Assembly (NCBI GenBank): GCA_963930655.1
Contig: OZ005611.1
Coordinates: 22,679,001 to 22,743,000 of the forward strand
From: Myrica gale
Taxonomy: Eukaryota; Streptophyta; Magnoliopsida; Fagales; Myricaceae
Reading direction: 5' to 3'
DNA length: 64,000 bases
In this document: positions 1-13,300 of the stretch, in pieces
Numbering within the stretch: position 1 is the stretch's first letter
Layout: each line of letters begins with the position of its first letter
Program-made: the position numbers and the translations under genes
The notes under the pieces: model-generated
Databases searched by the model: none
What the model was told of the DNA's origin: nothing
The model's input: only the letters and a program-made list of their open reading frames with translations

Positions 1-119
1 ATTTTGTGACAGCAAAGATTGATATTACATAGACTGAGAAGACACTTTGAATGGTTGTTTATCTAATTTTAGCAAACTCTAGTTTTATAGAGTAAGATGT
101 GTCTACGAATGGAAGACTG

Positions 120-1698
120 ATGGCAGCAGCAGAAGTAAGAGCTGCATGGCAAAGAACAGCTAATCGTTGCTTTGTCCAAGAAGATGCCAAAAGAGCTCCC
201 AAGTTAGCTTGTTGCCAGTCATCATCTTCAACATCCAAACAGGTCGATGCTGGAGCTACCGATACAGTAGATAGGCCAGATAATCCTGCCTTAGGTTTTA
301 CACCTTTTAACAAGAATTCTGCATTGTCCAATCTATCCCCAGACACAATATGGGGGCTTCAATTACGTTCTCACTATGGGTACAAAAAGGGTTTTACATA
401 TGAACAGTTAAATGAATTGGAGGCCAAAGTGGAAACGTTAAGAGCAGACATAGAAAATGCAGCTACTACGTTTGGTGATGTCCACTCGCAGAAAGGAGAC
501 ATTATTCTTGTTGATGACAAGAACTCCGAGTCTTCTCTTGACATGCAATATGGTCTCGCTTCTGTTCCTATGAGTAAAGCTCCAGAAGTCATACAGGAGT
601 CGAAGGCTCTATACGGTAAGAATCTTGAGGAATATCTTTGACTAATATACATGATGGGAATATATGAGCTTGTGGATATGGATCCTGTTGGTTATCTAGT
701 TTCCTGAAAAGCCAACGACTTTCTTTGAGTTCCAGAATTCCCATGGTTTGTGGGTGATAAGACTGAACCATGGTGGCGAACAACGGATAAAGACGAATTG
801 GTCTCTTTGGTCTGGAAGAAGTCACAAAACCATTTGCACAATTGTGATCTTCCACCACCACAAAAAATGCATGTCAGGAGATACCAATATGCTCATATCA
901 GGTGCCTTGACCATGATGAAGAATTGGGATCATCGTTCGATTGGAAGGCCCGAATTGGTGGTATTTCTGATAGGAATCATACGCGGGGCTGTCCTGGTAC
1001 TGGGAAAACACTTGGAAACCAGGGGGCTTCATCTGAAGAAGGGCGTTCACAATATGGTGACCAGTCATTCAGGTATTGGTTTTTCGAGTACTCTCTATTT
1101 ACTGAGATGACAACATTTGGTTCTTCATCTGACTAATACGCAGATTAGTAATAATATTATGTTAAATTTGTTACTCAAGCTTATAGGACTTTGATAGATG
1201 CATGTTTTATTATCGTATAAATGGCTTGGATTTGTGGTGGACTTGCATTTTAAAAGCAGTTGTAGTACCAACCAAGAGGATATTAGAGAGGGGCCACGAG
1301 TTTCTGAAGGTGCCTTCAGCAAAGCCGAGCTCATGGAAGCCCTCTGCCATTCTCAAACACGTGCAAGGGAAGCAGAGAAGACAGCAAAGCAACTTTATGC
1401 TGAGAAGGAGCGCATTCTTAAACTCTTATTCAGACAAGCCGTCCAACTTTTTGCCTATAAACAGTGGTTCCAACTGTTGCAGCTAGAAATCTTTAATATC
1501 CTGATTAGGACTACTGGGATGTCTTACAAAGCTCGGAAACAACGGGTAAAGCGGCAGAAGAATACCAGGCGAAGAACAGGCAAGCATGGGGGACCAAGAC
1601 ATGATATCACGAAATATGCTTTTCCTTTTGCATTGGGGTTCAGTCTTGTTGGCGCTGGCTTGCTCGTGGGATGGACCGTAGGATGGATGTCTTTATAG
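120..1698 (+). CDS. conserved plant protein of unknown function, C-terminal membrane anchor
   Basis: Three exons join in frame: 120-615, 736-1072 and 1260-1698, giving about 423 aa. The start is the in-frame ATG at 120 (MAAAEVRAAWQ), which I prefer over the ATG at 99 because plant homologues as I remember them begin MAAAEA; the N-terminus then runs on with a Cys- and Ser-rich stretch. Exon 2 carries a Trp-rich PWWRTTDKDEL block and several Cys/His residues (CDLPPP, HIRCLDHDEE). Exon 3 has a charged helical stretch likely to form a coiled coil (SKAELMEALCHSQTRAREAE), then a strongly basic segment (KARKQRVKRQKNTRRR), then a roughly 20-residue hydrophobic Gly-rich segment ending at the C-terminus (WTVGWMSL), as in tail-anchored proteins. 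I recognise it as a conserved plant family without a name or known function. The membrane topology is inferred. Bases 1-119 are presumably 5' UTR or an intron of this gene. Confidence 0.8.
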
Positions 1699-4314
1699 TT
1701 GAGTTTTGACCAAAACCTTGTTTCCTCCCAAGGTTGGTTTACAAGGTGAAGTGGCTGTTCTAAATTTATCTTATATGCACTTGTGTTCTTAGATTCTTAG
1801 GATGTCTAATGTAAATTCTTGTTATGACTTGTTTAGTGTCTGGATAATAGTTTTCTGAATGATTTTTATTCAATAGCTTGTTTTAAAAGTAAAGAGTAAA
1901 TTTGATGAAATTTTTTTATGAAAAAGTATCGAATTATGTTTAAAAATAAATAGATGAGATTTGATTTGATTTTTTTTATTTAAAAATATTGAAATTCATG
2001 TAAAAGGAAATCGTGTGTGGAAATTTTGAGATTTTGTTCTTTTGCTGAGAAAATTTAAAGTGAAAATTTTGATTTTACCAAACATCAGTGAGGTGATTAC
2101 ACTATAAAATTTGTGACAGAGGCAATCCAATCTTCTGTGTAGGATGGAAAAACTACCCGAAAACGGTTTTAGGAAAACTGAGGATCTGAATATGAATAAT
2201 TATTATGTTCTTGGTTTTTGGGTGATCGTCACTTTTTGTGACGTAAACTTCTCGTCGAATACTTTTCTATGATAATCTATATATATCCTGCTTACACGCC
2301 GTCGAGCCTGGCATCAGCATCCCCCCCATCCTCGAAGAGTGTCCGGTCACCATCTTGCCGGCGCATTTTGCCATGCGTGCTCCAACGGGAGAGTGTGAGA
2401 TGCATACGCCTTGCAAACAGAGCCAATCCGCCGTGTGTTCTTACATGTACACGCTGGCTTGCTCATTTTTTCACGGCTCCTCCATCTTGCTGCTAGCAGG
2501 AACAAGGTAACAAGATTCCGTCCAACCCTTCTCCTCAGACGACATTTTTTTTAGGAAAATTGACAAATTAGTCCTTGGGTTTTGACCCTTTTAATAGTTT
2601 AGTCCTTGGATTTTAAATTTAAAGCCTTTTGACAACGAGACCCTTTCGTCAGTCTGTCGTTCATATGCTTAACGAACCATATAATGGTCGACCGGGTATA
2701 TGTGTAAAATATGAGCGGTCGACCGCTTCAAATTGCTGACGTGTCAGAGAGCTCCGTTAAGTATATATACGGTAGACTGACGGAAGTGCCTCATCGTCAA
2801 AAGTATAAAACCTAAGGACTTTAAATTTGAAATTTGAAACTCAATGACTAAACTGTTAAAATGGTCAAAATTCAAGGACTAAATTGTTAAATTCTTTTTT
2901 TTAGATCACGTTCAAAATCTGGAACCGACTCCTCCGACATTTTTGTTTTGTTCGGCTGTGTCTTTTTTAGGGCTTTGTGCCCGTGTATGTGTGCTGGATG
3001 CCGAGTTCTTTTTGCTACCCTTTGATGGCTGTGTTGGTTCGGTTCCGTTTTGGAACTTGACCTAGAAAAAAAAAAAAAAGATGGCTGTGTTGGTTGGGGC
3101 CATTTTTGTGTACTAGGGATTGTTCTCGTTTCTGGGTGGTTGGTTGAAGGAAATGCATTTGGCCCAAAAAGAAAAGAATAAAGGTCCCATTCATGAAATG
3201 CGATCAAAGCGTTGGACAAATTATTTAGACAAATTTTCCATCGTTAATTCGAATGGGTAGAGTGAAAAACCACGACACCTCCAATAATTGTTTAGAGCAT
3301 GTACTTGAGGTTTAAACCTCTTTTTAAATTACTGAATCAATGAATGTGTGATGACCCAAAAAAAAATCTAGAACTGACTTCACAGAAGATTGCCTTTAAA
3401 CCTACGGCAAATACACAACTTCCTGTGTAGTTTTAGGTATTCTATGTTGTTTCATTTATCATAACTTTTGTTAATTTATACTGACAATTACCCCACAAAA
3501 AAGAACTTGGGTTAATCAAGGGTCTGGGGGCGTGTTAACTAGGCTAAGCATTAATTTAAGGTTTCAGTCTTAGTGCCACAGGATATATAGGAGACGTGGG
3601 AACCAGACCATCAAGCTGAAGAAGACCAACCCCAAGACTGAAACAATAGGTCCTTCAACCACTCGAGTTGAAAAAGGAACAAAATTGATAGCTACGCTTT
3701 GTAATATCTCGGAATGGTTTCAAATCAGATGCAGAATTAAGGACATTAGTCAAATGACAGGCAAATCGAAATAACGAGAATCCTAAACAGTACAAGCCCT
3801 TTCATACTTCTATAAGCTCTTCAAGACTCTCGCTGTTTTCACCACAAAATAACTCATCAGAAAGCCAACCGCCGATGCCATCCATCCTTCCCAACCTAAC
3901 CAATAATGCTTCATTTTTTTTGGAGGATCAACATAGTGCAGTAACAGTTATGATGCTCCATTATAAAAGATGGGTGTGCTGCCCCATTCTATTTTCTTTC
4001 CAACAATCTCCAACCAGAGTTCCAGAAAAAGGTTGCCTATAAGTGCATCGTTCTCATTCTGAGTTGTGATTTGCTAAATCAAACCAACTGCTGTCACATT
4101 CTTCTTATAATGGGTTTTGCCCATATCCTCAATACACAATGGATGGACACACATGGGAAATTTTTTATCTATTTATTACCTTCTAGCACCTTTCATCTCA
4201 ACTTACATGCATGTCAGGGGGGGGGGGGGCACCTTTACTTGTCAGATGCTCCGTTGCCTCACATCAGAATCGAATGGCAAAGAATCAACAAACCAAGAGA
4301 ACAACAATTTGAAC
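1699..4314. other. intergenic region between convergent genes, with 3' UTRs and MITEs
   Basis: No convincing coding sequence. The left part is the 3' UTR of the upstream gene and the right part the 3' UTR of the ORP gene. Around 1890-2090 lies AT-rich, MITE-like sequence ending near CCAAACAT. A well-bounded Mutator-like MITE sits at 2555-2894. A run of 13 G lies at 4217-4229. Several short open frames here have no recognisable similarity and look fortuitous. Confidence 0.6.
2555..2894. mobile_element. Mutator-like MITE with 10-bp target-site duplication
   Basis: About 340 bp foldback with no coding capacity. The left end (GAAAATTGACAAATTAGTCC) and the reverse complement of the right end (GAATTTAACAATTTAGTCC) pair imperfectly over about 70 bp. 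The element is flanked on both sides by TTTTTTTTAG (2545-2554 and 2895-2904), a 9-10 bp duplication of the size made by Mutator-superfamily transposases. The T-rich flank slightly weakens this. The centre carries two GGTCGACCG palindromes. A related structure lies at 15385-15740. Confidence 0.7.
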
Positions 4315-7300
4315 TTACTCAGACAGCTGATCAGATGGGATCTGGCCAAAGATATCAGGACATAAATCCCAATTTCCCCGTTCCCTGGCTTCCCAATACC
4401 CACCAATATAGCGGTATGTATCACTTGCTTTATCTTTTGCAAACCACCGTGGTTTCCAACCCTGCTCTTGCATCTTTCGAGCCTGAATCCCAATTAAAAC
4501 AATATCCAATCAAAACAAATTACTTATTCTTGAAGGATTCAAATAATGAACAGGACACACTACTCAAAAAACCCTAGGGCAACCCAACATAAGGGACTTA
4601 TAATTGCCTATGTACCAGGGTAGTGGCCAAGTTTTTGAAACATAGGCCCTTGCCAAGTCTGTCGCACATTATATGACACGGAGTTATGCATTAGCATACA
4701 CCTCAGAAACTTCTAGTGTATGACAGAAACATAAAATAAGATATTATGTAACGATTGACCGACCTCAAGCAGAAGTAAAAAATTTCGAAGCGAACATTGC
4801 CCAACACTTGTCAACGCAATCATGGTTTATATGTGATTCGCTCTAAAATGATTTTTTTTTTATGTATAACTTCATGCCAAGAAATACAACATAACGTTTA
4901 CCCGACGTTGCTGCTGCTCCAACCGCAACTTCTCTCCATTCGCCATTTCATACTCGCCATTTTCCAAATACCTTTGGTCAGGTCTTAGCCTTGAATCTGT
5001 AGGAGGCAACTTCTCCTGCATATATAATTACACCTATACATAAGATAGACCTAAATACGCCAGAAAAATACACAAAAAAACAAGGAGAGAATCTGGACAA
5101 GCACGCATGAGTGAAATTATAAAATTTCCCTTTCATTTGTTTTAGCAGCTTTATGACTTCTGGGAATCATCTATATTCTGTTATCATGGTGATTCTAGGA
5201 GTCTCATTATCATGCAACGTCAATGATGCAGTGCAAAAGAAATCACATAAAATCTCACTACCAGGCAACATCACAGATGCGGTGTGCAAAATGTATCACA
5301 TAACTTTCCTTCAGCACAGTGTTTCTATACCACCGAATGAAACAAAGAAGGTTGGCATCAAATTTGAAAGTTCATTTGAACTCATAAAAAAGTACCTTCA
5401 GTCTAGGGGTGATTTCATTCAATGTGGTGGCAAAGCGTGTTAAGTTATATCTAGTAACTAGGTTGGGAGGCTTGCTACACTTCCAGAGCAGATGGGCATC
5501 TGAGGACTCATATCCTTTTCCCTTCCCGTGGGAGTCTCCATTCACATAATACATACTCTCATCCCATTTTCCATGGAGAGTTGCCACTGTTTTTCCATTC
5601 CGGTTTTGAACAACACCGTGTACCTGAAAAAAAAATCATGTTATTTTAGCCAATAATACTCCCGACAACAGTAGTAGGTGCAAACATGGAAAACTGCAAG
5701 GGACTCGAATTCACACAACACAATAACATTTGAGGAATGCCACCAATCATAGGTTCTATCATCTCCAACTTAAATAAGAATTCTGCTGCACAAGAGTTGG
5801 AATCAACTACATGCCCAGAAAGAACACGAGGAACAGCAACAAAGGCAACATTAGTTCTTTCCCAGTAGCAAGAAATATTAGCATCTTTAGTGAAAATTTA
5901 TCTTTGTTCATAATACTTAACACAGATGAATGCATAAATGTACCTCGGAAAATAACCACAGATAAGAAATACTCTCTTCACAAAGACTTTTTTGAGCCAA
6001 AAGCAACATAAACCAGCAAGCTAAGAAAATGAGTTCTGCTAAGAAAAGTGCTAAGTATGCAGCCCTTGTAAGATGCAGACAGGGTGTGTACCACACCGTA
6101 GACAACCTACTCCCTCAAATAAAGGAGCAAGTATATTTCCACTGTGTATGCAAGCTAGTTTGTTGCAAAGGAAATTCTACTGAGGCTCTAATACATAGAG
6201 AAGATTACAACATGGGATAAGATGTAGTACATCGATGCTTTTTAATTCCATCACGTCATTTGGTTATTTGGAGTTTAGAAGGGTTGTTATTTGACTCGGC
6301 ATTTTAGATATTTATTAGGATTTGACTACAAGAATATTCCAAAATACATTTGTTCACCTTTTAGCTTATTTAAGCACTCAAGAGAGTACATATTATGTGC
6401 CAGTCTAATGCAACAAAGCATATTCTGATCCAAGATCTGAAACTTAGATACTATGGCATCAAATTAAGTCACTTAGCAGAATCTGAAATTTGGAGGATCC
6501 CCCGTCTCTACTTATTGATGACAGAAATAATGCAGGAATACACTAAGTGATGAAATTCACAAGCGCAATGTCCAGTGAATCTTAGTCCTTCATATAATTA
6601 ATTTTCCTGTATTTCGCAACAGGTTGGGAGATAAAATGATTACAAAATTTACATTTATCCCCAATAACCCAGTACCAAAAACATTTGAGGTGGAACTCCA
6701 TTTAAGAACAAGCCAACAATAAACCAGATCAATTCTACTCGCAATTGTGATTTGAGTTTTCGGCCAGACAGTGCTCGTAACCATGGAAATTAAGGTCAGG
6801 CCACTGGTTCAGCAAATTAGGGGGATATGATCCAATTTCCCTAATTTGGAGGGGATTAATGATGGTCCCATATATCCACAAATCAACATCGTTGCCCCCA
6901 CAGAACAGGTTATTTTCGTGTGTTATTATCATGTATATATTTACAAAGCCATTAGATTGAAAGATGTAAAGAGAGGAAAAAGAGAAGGAAGCAAATGAGG
7001 AATATACACCACGGGGTTACTTTTCAGTTTTAAGTCCAAAATATTCCAATATACACCACCAGTGGCACAACACAAGCTAACACTGATAATTGCAAACAAA
7101 AATAAGACAATGCAACAGGTAGATAATGCAAAAATTGTGGAATGATATATTTAAAAAAAAATGCAAAATTGTGCATCCTGCATCCTCTCTGCCAAACTAA
7201 AGGCAGTAAGTCTTTTTTTTTTCCAGCAAAGAAAGAAGAGTTTAGATGCTATACTTTTCTTCCATTTTTTTTGAAGCCATAATGTTGAGGAAAAATTTGG

Positions 7301-10300
7301 AATAATGGGCAAAGGAACATTGAAAGATCACTGTAAGCACATCCTTAAATAACAGACTAAATATCACATTGAAAACTCGATAATTAGAGAGAACCTGGTG
7401 AGGATTTCGGTCAATGATGGACTGTTCCTTGAATTTCAACTTGCATGAATACTCATGATTTCCCTGTACCCGCATTGTACCATAGTGATCGCAATACAGC
7501 TTTCCCAATATGAGATTGTATATAGATGTTGTGACCTGACAGAAGACAGCACATTTCAAACCGAACTGAACATAGAGAATATCCCTTGAAGCCTCATAGA
7601 AATACCTTATTCCATTGAAAAACTTCCCCGTCATCGAATTCTAGAGTCAAAATACCAACAGGATCAAGTTGAATTGACCGACCCCAAAATTTGCTCTTTA
7701 AATTGCTGTCTCCCCAGAATTTCCATCCCGTACCCTTACAGTGACATGCAACGATCATAGGGTGATGACTGACCTGACAACAAAAGTGAAAGCAACTTAA
7801 GAAAATATTGGCAAGTCGTCATTAGTTCTGTTGCCATGGTTACCACAGCAGATGCCTGAGTTTAGAGTTACTTATCAAAAAAAGAAAAGAAAAATAAAAG
7901 TAAAGAATCATGGACTGTCCAATTTTTTTTATAAGTAAACAATTGATGGAAGTTAGCAAACTGTATGTTTGGAAAGTTTTACCACGGAAAGGTCACCTCT
8001 CAGGGAACATGGGAATTTCCTATGAAGAAAGCCACTCGAAGATTTGAGTAATTTTCCTCACCCATACAATGTAACATCGGTATTTTCCCATCATAGTCTG
8101 TCTTTGTTCTTCCGCCGAAGAAGGATGACGTTTTTGTGGTACACCCTCTTTTCTACAACATCTTTTGAACAAAGAATTCATACCAGGATAAGGTTGTTCG
8201 ATGGCCTTCAATTGCATAGATAGCCACTTCAATTATTATTATTTTCTTTTTCAAACAATCACATCTTCCCTCCCCTCATCCAAATTTAGAAGATCATTAC
8301 ACTTTATGGGGGGAAAGTAATACCCGTATGCACTACATCATCCACTTGCATTTTCAAATTTAGAACTACAAAAGTAAATTAAAAGTTATCTATTAACTAA
8401 GTAGAAAACGCGTATGGTCATGCACAAACTAATGGGTATCATATTTTTTGTACTTATAGAGTCAAATTTTCAGAAATTTTGAAGGAAAAAAAATATCTCT
8501 TACAGTTTAAATATGTAAATCATCTTATGGGTTGAAAAGCAGGGATCGCCAAATCAAATTAGCCCTTCTAAGTTGAGGTTTTGATTGGCTTTACTAGACT
8601 GAGTCATAACTTTAAACAAAAAGAATGAGTCATATTAGTAATTTATTTGAAACGTCAGGAGTGAAAATGAAACCTTCTCTGAGAAAAAGTGCAGGCCTTT
8701 ATCTGGATAATCAGCCTCATAGGTCTCCCCTAACAATGGATTAAATGGTTTGCATATTCTTCCTTCAGTTGAAGAATATCCCGAAACAGCAAAAGCAGCC
8801 ACATTAAGAATCCTCATGAGGCTATTACCCTGAAAAATATCAAGGGTAAACTAAATTCAAGAAACAGATTACTAATACTACAAAATAAACTCATAGCAGA
8901 ACTACACTCTCATATGTAGCGAAAAAAAAATACCTATAAACAAATTGAGAAACATTCTCTAATGACAACACACTATTCAAAGACTTCACCACAAAATTTT
9001 CAACTAGATTGAAAAACAACTGCACCGTTTTACCTATGTATAAAAAGAGAGGGGGGTGGAGGCATTGCAAAGTGCGCGGCAGACAAAGGTTCTAGAATCC
9101 TATATCTATGATTCTAAACCATTTTCTGAATAAAATTAACATTCTCCTCCTTATAATGCTCTAAACATCTGATGCAAACTCACAAAATTATTGATTAGAT
9201 CTATGACATCTTCATAGGCATCTCTCAGAAACATCTCAAATTGCCACCAGATACACCAAAGGCAAAAGGTGGGGTATTGATCTTTTTCACACACTATTGA
9301 AGAACCCACAACTCCTAGGTGCCTTAAATACAATTTGACCAGGCAAATAATGTTCCCTCTGGAGAGATCAGGCAAAATCACCACGACCGCCGAGCTTATA
9401 AATTCCAGAATTCATCCAATTTCTCAAACTGGTACAAGACAAAAGTTAAGAGAGAGAATCATATGATAGCATACACAACATACTGAATAGAATAAATTCC
9501 AAGAATAAAAATCCCATAGCCATTACCCAATAGATGTGTTCACTCTACCTCTCTGTTGTTCTTTTCCGCTATTTATTTATATGTTTTTCGGCTGCCAACT
9601 ATAAGCACGATTTACAGCAATAGTTTAGGAGCATGGAACCCAGTAATCCAGGACAGAGAAATATAAAAGACTAAATGAAAACAACTATTTCTTGTTTCTT
9701 TAAATGAAAAGAACGTCATCAAGTTCTCTTTTGCATACGTACCCTTTTCCCCCACTCATATGCTCGATCAAGGAGATATGAATATTCCAAATCTTCAAAA
9801 CATTTTTGTAGGGAAGATAGAGGCTCATTGAAGTAAACGGGAAGACATATTTTTGTGAGATCCTTTCCAATGTTATCTTTAATCATTGACCAAAGACTAA
9901 CACCCTTCTCCTTTTCAATAGGATCAGGCAATTTTTTGCGCCGCTTAATGTGAGGATAGTTAGCTCCAACAGATCTAATGGACGGATCAGCATCGTCTTC
10001 CGATTGAACTCCATAAATACCGCCCTCATCTGAAGAGAAAGATGACACTCGGAAATCAGACCCGTTACTCTTGAAAGAGCTGGATGACAGAAAATCACGA
10101 GTGTCAAGGAATGTATTCTCTTCATCGTCTGTTTCTTCCTCTGCCGCGTCAACTCTTTCATTGTCATCTTCAGATTCACTAACACTTCCTTCTGGGAAAA
10201 AGAAAGTTATTTACAATAAAAGTACTATTACAACACACAACAGGGAAAAAAAACTACAAAAGACTGTAACAGGAGAAAAACATCCAAAACCATCAGCATA

Positions 10301-13300
10301 AATACCATTTTCAAAAAGTATACAATGAAAAGACAAAAACAGAGACAAATTAATACAGAACTACAGATAAAAAACAGTCGCAACTCTCAAAAGATCCTAT
10401 TGCATACTTTTTACAGCTAGCACTAGAAAGAGCTACTCACTTCCCTCCTCGCTTCCCCTTTCCCCCCTTCCCCCAAAAAAACCAAAAAAAAAAAGGTAGC
10501 AGTAGAAGTACAAATCAACAGCAGAAACATGTTTCTCTAAACATATGCATACAACCACCGAGACAAGGTAATGTTAGCACAGCCAAAATAAAATTCGCAG
10601 TCATAGTGAATAAAAGAATATTGGCAAGTCGTCATTAGTTCTGTCGCCATGGTTACCACAGCAGATGCCTGAGTTTAGTGTCACTTATCAAAAACAGAAA
10701 AGAAAAAAGAAAAGTAAGAATCATGGACTGTCCAACAAGAGTAAAGTAATTTGATGTGCTCTGACCTTCAATAAGAGAACAGAACACTACCAAGATTTTG
10801 ACACACCTCATTACCTTTTAAAATAATCCAGAACTCCCCAGCCCATTCCTGATGGAAGGGAAGGAAATAAAGCTGGACTCAGACCAACCTCTTAAGTGTC
10901 AATTAGAGTGTCAACCAAAAGGCACCACTATCTAATTGTGTAATTACCAGATGATCCAAGTCATATTGGCTTTAATGAAACCTTGCTAATAAACATATTT
11001 CAGCATATACAAAACTTACCACTGGACTTGTCCTGCCTTAATTGAGAAGAAGTCCCTTGATCATGGAATTGTCTTTGGCTTTCATCAACCACTGTATTCT
11101 CCAGATCAACCTTTTCTGTCTACATAAGACAGTATAATAGCAGTTGCTTAGCAGGACATCAAATACCTTATAACAGAAGGTCAAATTTCATTTTAATAAG
11201 AACACTCAAACCCCATACAGACCTTCAGATGAACACCAAAGAGCTGTTTAAAACAAAACATCAAGAAGTCATGAATAATGTACAGTATATGATTTCTAAT
11301 TTTAGAACACTTCAGTTTATAAAACAATTTGCAGATAGACAGAATGTTTTTGGATCGTTGGGTGATAATGTAATGCTGAACCTGGAACTTTGATAAACAA
11401 AAGAAGGTACTGTGTTTAGATGTAGGTATAAGCCTGACATCAGAACCATAAGTGTTCAACTCCCGATATATAATCAGGATGTAAGGAAGGAAAAGATTTA
11501 GAAGAAAGCAAAGTGGTGAAGATGAAAAAACAGAAAAGTGGTTGCCAAGACTTGCATAGTTACTCAGAGAATCAAATCACCTGCTTCCACCCTTGACTAA
11601 AAGTGTAACCCACAAAACTCACTCCTTGCAGAGTGGCATTCCACCCAAAAATGCCTAATGCTGGGAATTCTCTCAAATGAAAAATGCCTCGCAAAACTCA
11701 CTCCTTGCAGAGAGAAAATAAAAACCACAAACAAATACAACCACCAGCATGATAATACTATCACCATACACCATCATTACAACTTTGACCTACATCTGTT
11801 GCTACCAATGTCATTATGCTGCCATCAACCTTGCTTTATTTCCCTTGCAACACTGAGACACTAGAAAGCTACTATATCATTGATGGTTTCCATCCATATG
11901 CGTCAATGTTTCTGTTGGAGGTATGCCTAAGAAAATGCTACATAAAAGCATCCATACGAAAACCTCTACCAGTTATGTTTAGTTCCCTGTTTAAGAAGGA
12001 CTTGTAAACAAAAAAATTTGGGGAAAAAAACCAATGCTGTTTTTGTTTCGGTTGAAAATATTTTCAACAGCGAGTGTTTGGTAAGGGCAAAAAATGGTTG
12101 TTAAGGGAAAATAACATGTTGGTCAACAGAAAATTTAGGCCTCTGGGGCATAAAATGACTTTTGCTTCTACAAGGCGAAAGTTACTTTCCAGCTTCTCTC
12201 TCCTCCTCCCCTTCTTAAAGAATTTTTTACTTTTTCCTTTCCATCCAAAATATTGTCAACCATCTCCTTTCTAGCGAGCACTAGCCCCACCTCATTTCTG
12301 GATTAAGTGTCTACCACCTCCTGTTTAGAATGATGAAAGGTTATACTATTTTTATTACTTTATTTGAAATTCAATAGAAAACTAACATAAAGATTATTAT
12401 ATTAAATTTTAAAACTTTTCTGCAAATATTTTCAATACAAAACAAACACAGAAAATCTAATTTTGAAATATTTTCAGTGTCAGCCAAACACCAGAAAATC
12501 AATAACTTTCTCAGAAATATTTTCAGCTTAGAACATTTTTCCATTTTCATCGTTTTACATCAAAACAAACGCAGCCTAAGATGAATCTCTTTAAGCACGT
12601 ACTGAGTATAAATGAGGAAGGACTCTACTGCTACCCATTTTAACAGCATATCAGCAATCTAGAAAATGAGCCCTGACCTGCTAATAAACTCTCAAGAGAA
12701 CACTGACCTGCTGTAAAATTTCTAACATAAACCTCGAAAAAAAAATAGTCATATACAATAGTATATTACTATATCAGAGGAACTAAACCCCTGAACTCAG
12801 TTCTAGTGTGGAGTCTATTACATAATCCTATTACCTGAACACCTCGCATTAAAGCCCCTGAATAAAAGAGGGTCTGCACATTGGCCAACAGAAAATTGTC
12901 GCAACTCATCAATTTAGAACGAATCTGATCATAATTCATCCAGAATAGATGTACTGAATGTTCAAAAAACCTGTCCCATCAGATACTATATGCAGAAGAT
13001 GGGAAGAATCACAGTAAATAGCCAAGGAGAATTACAACTCTACCCAAACATCACAAAAGAACATAACAATCACAACACTACATCCTAGCAATTTATTTGA
13101 GAGGCTATGAAGCACAGAATTTCATGCAGCAGAAGTAGGCAAGACAAAAAAAGAGTTAATTACATGTACCTCTAGGTGCCGCAGCATGTCAATGACGAGC
13201 CACTGCTTCTGCTTTAGCAACACGAGTTGGTTCTGAAGTCCTGAAAACTCACTCCTCATGATCTGCTCGCTGTCCTGGATGGCTGTCTCACTGACACCAT

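Noticed and set aside
4071..4577. 168-codon plus-strand frame
   Set aside because: It lies antisense to the last ORP exon and 3' UTR and runs through a poly(G) tract.
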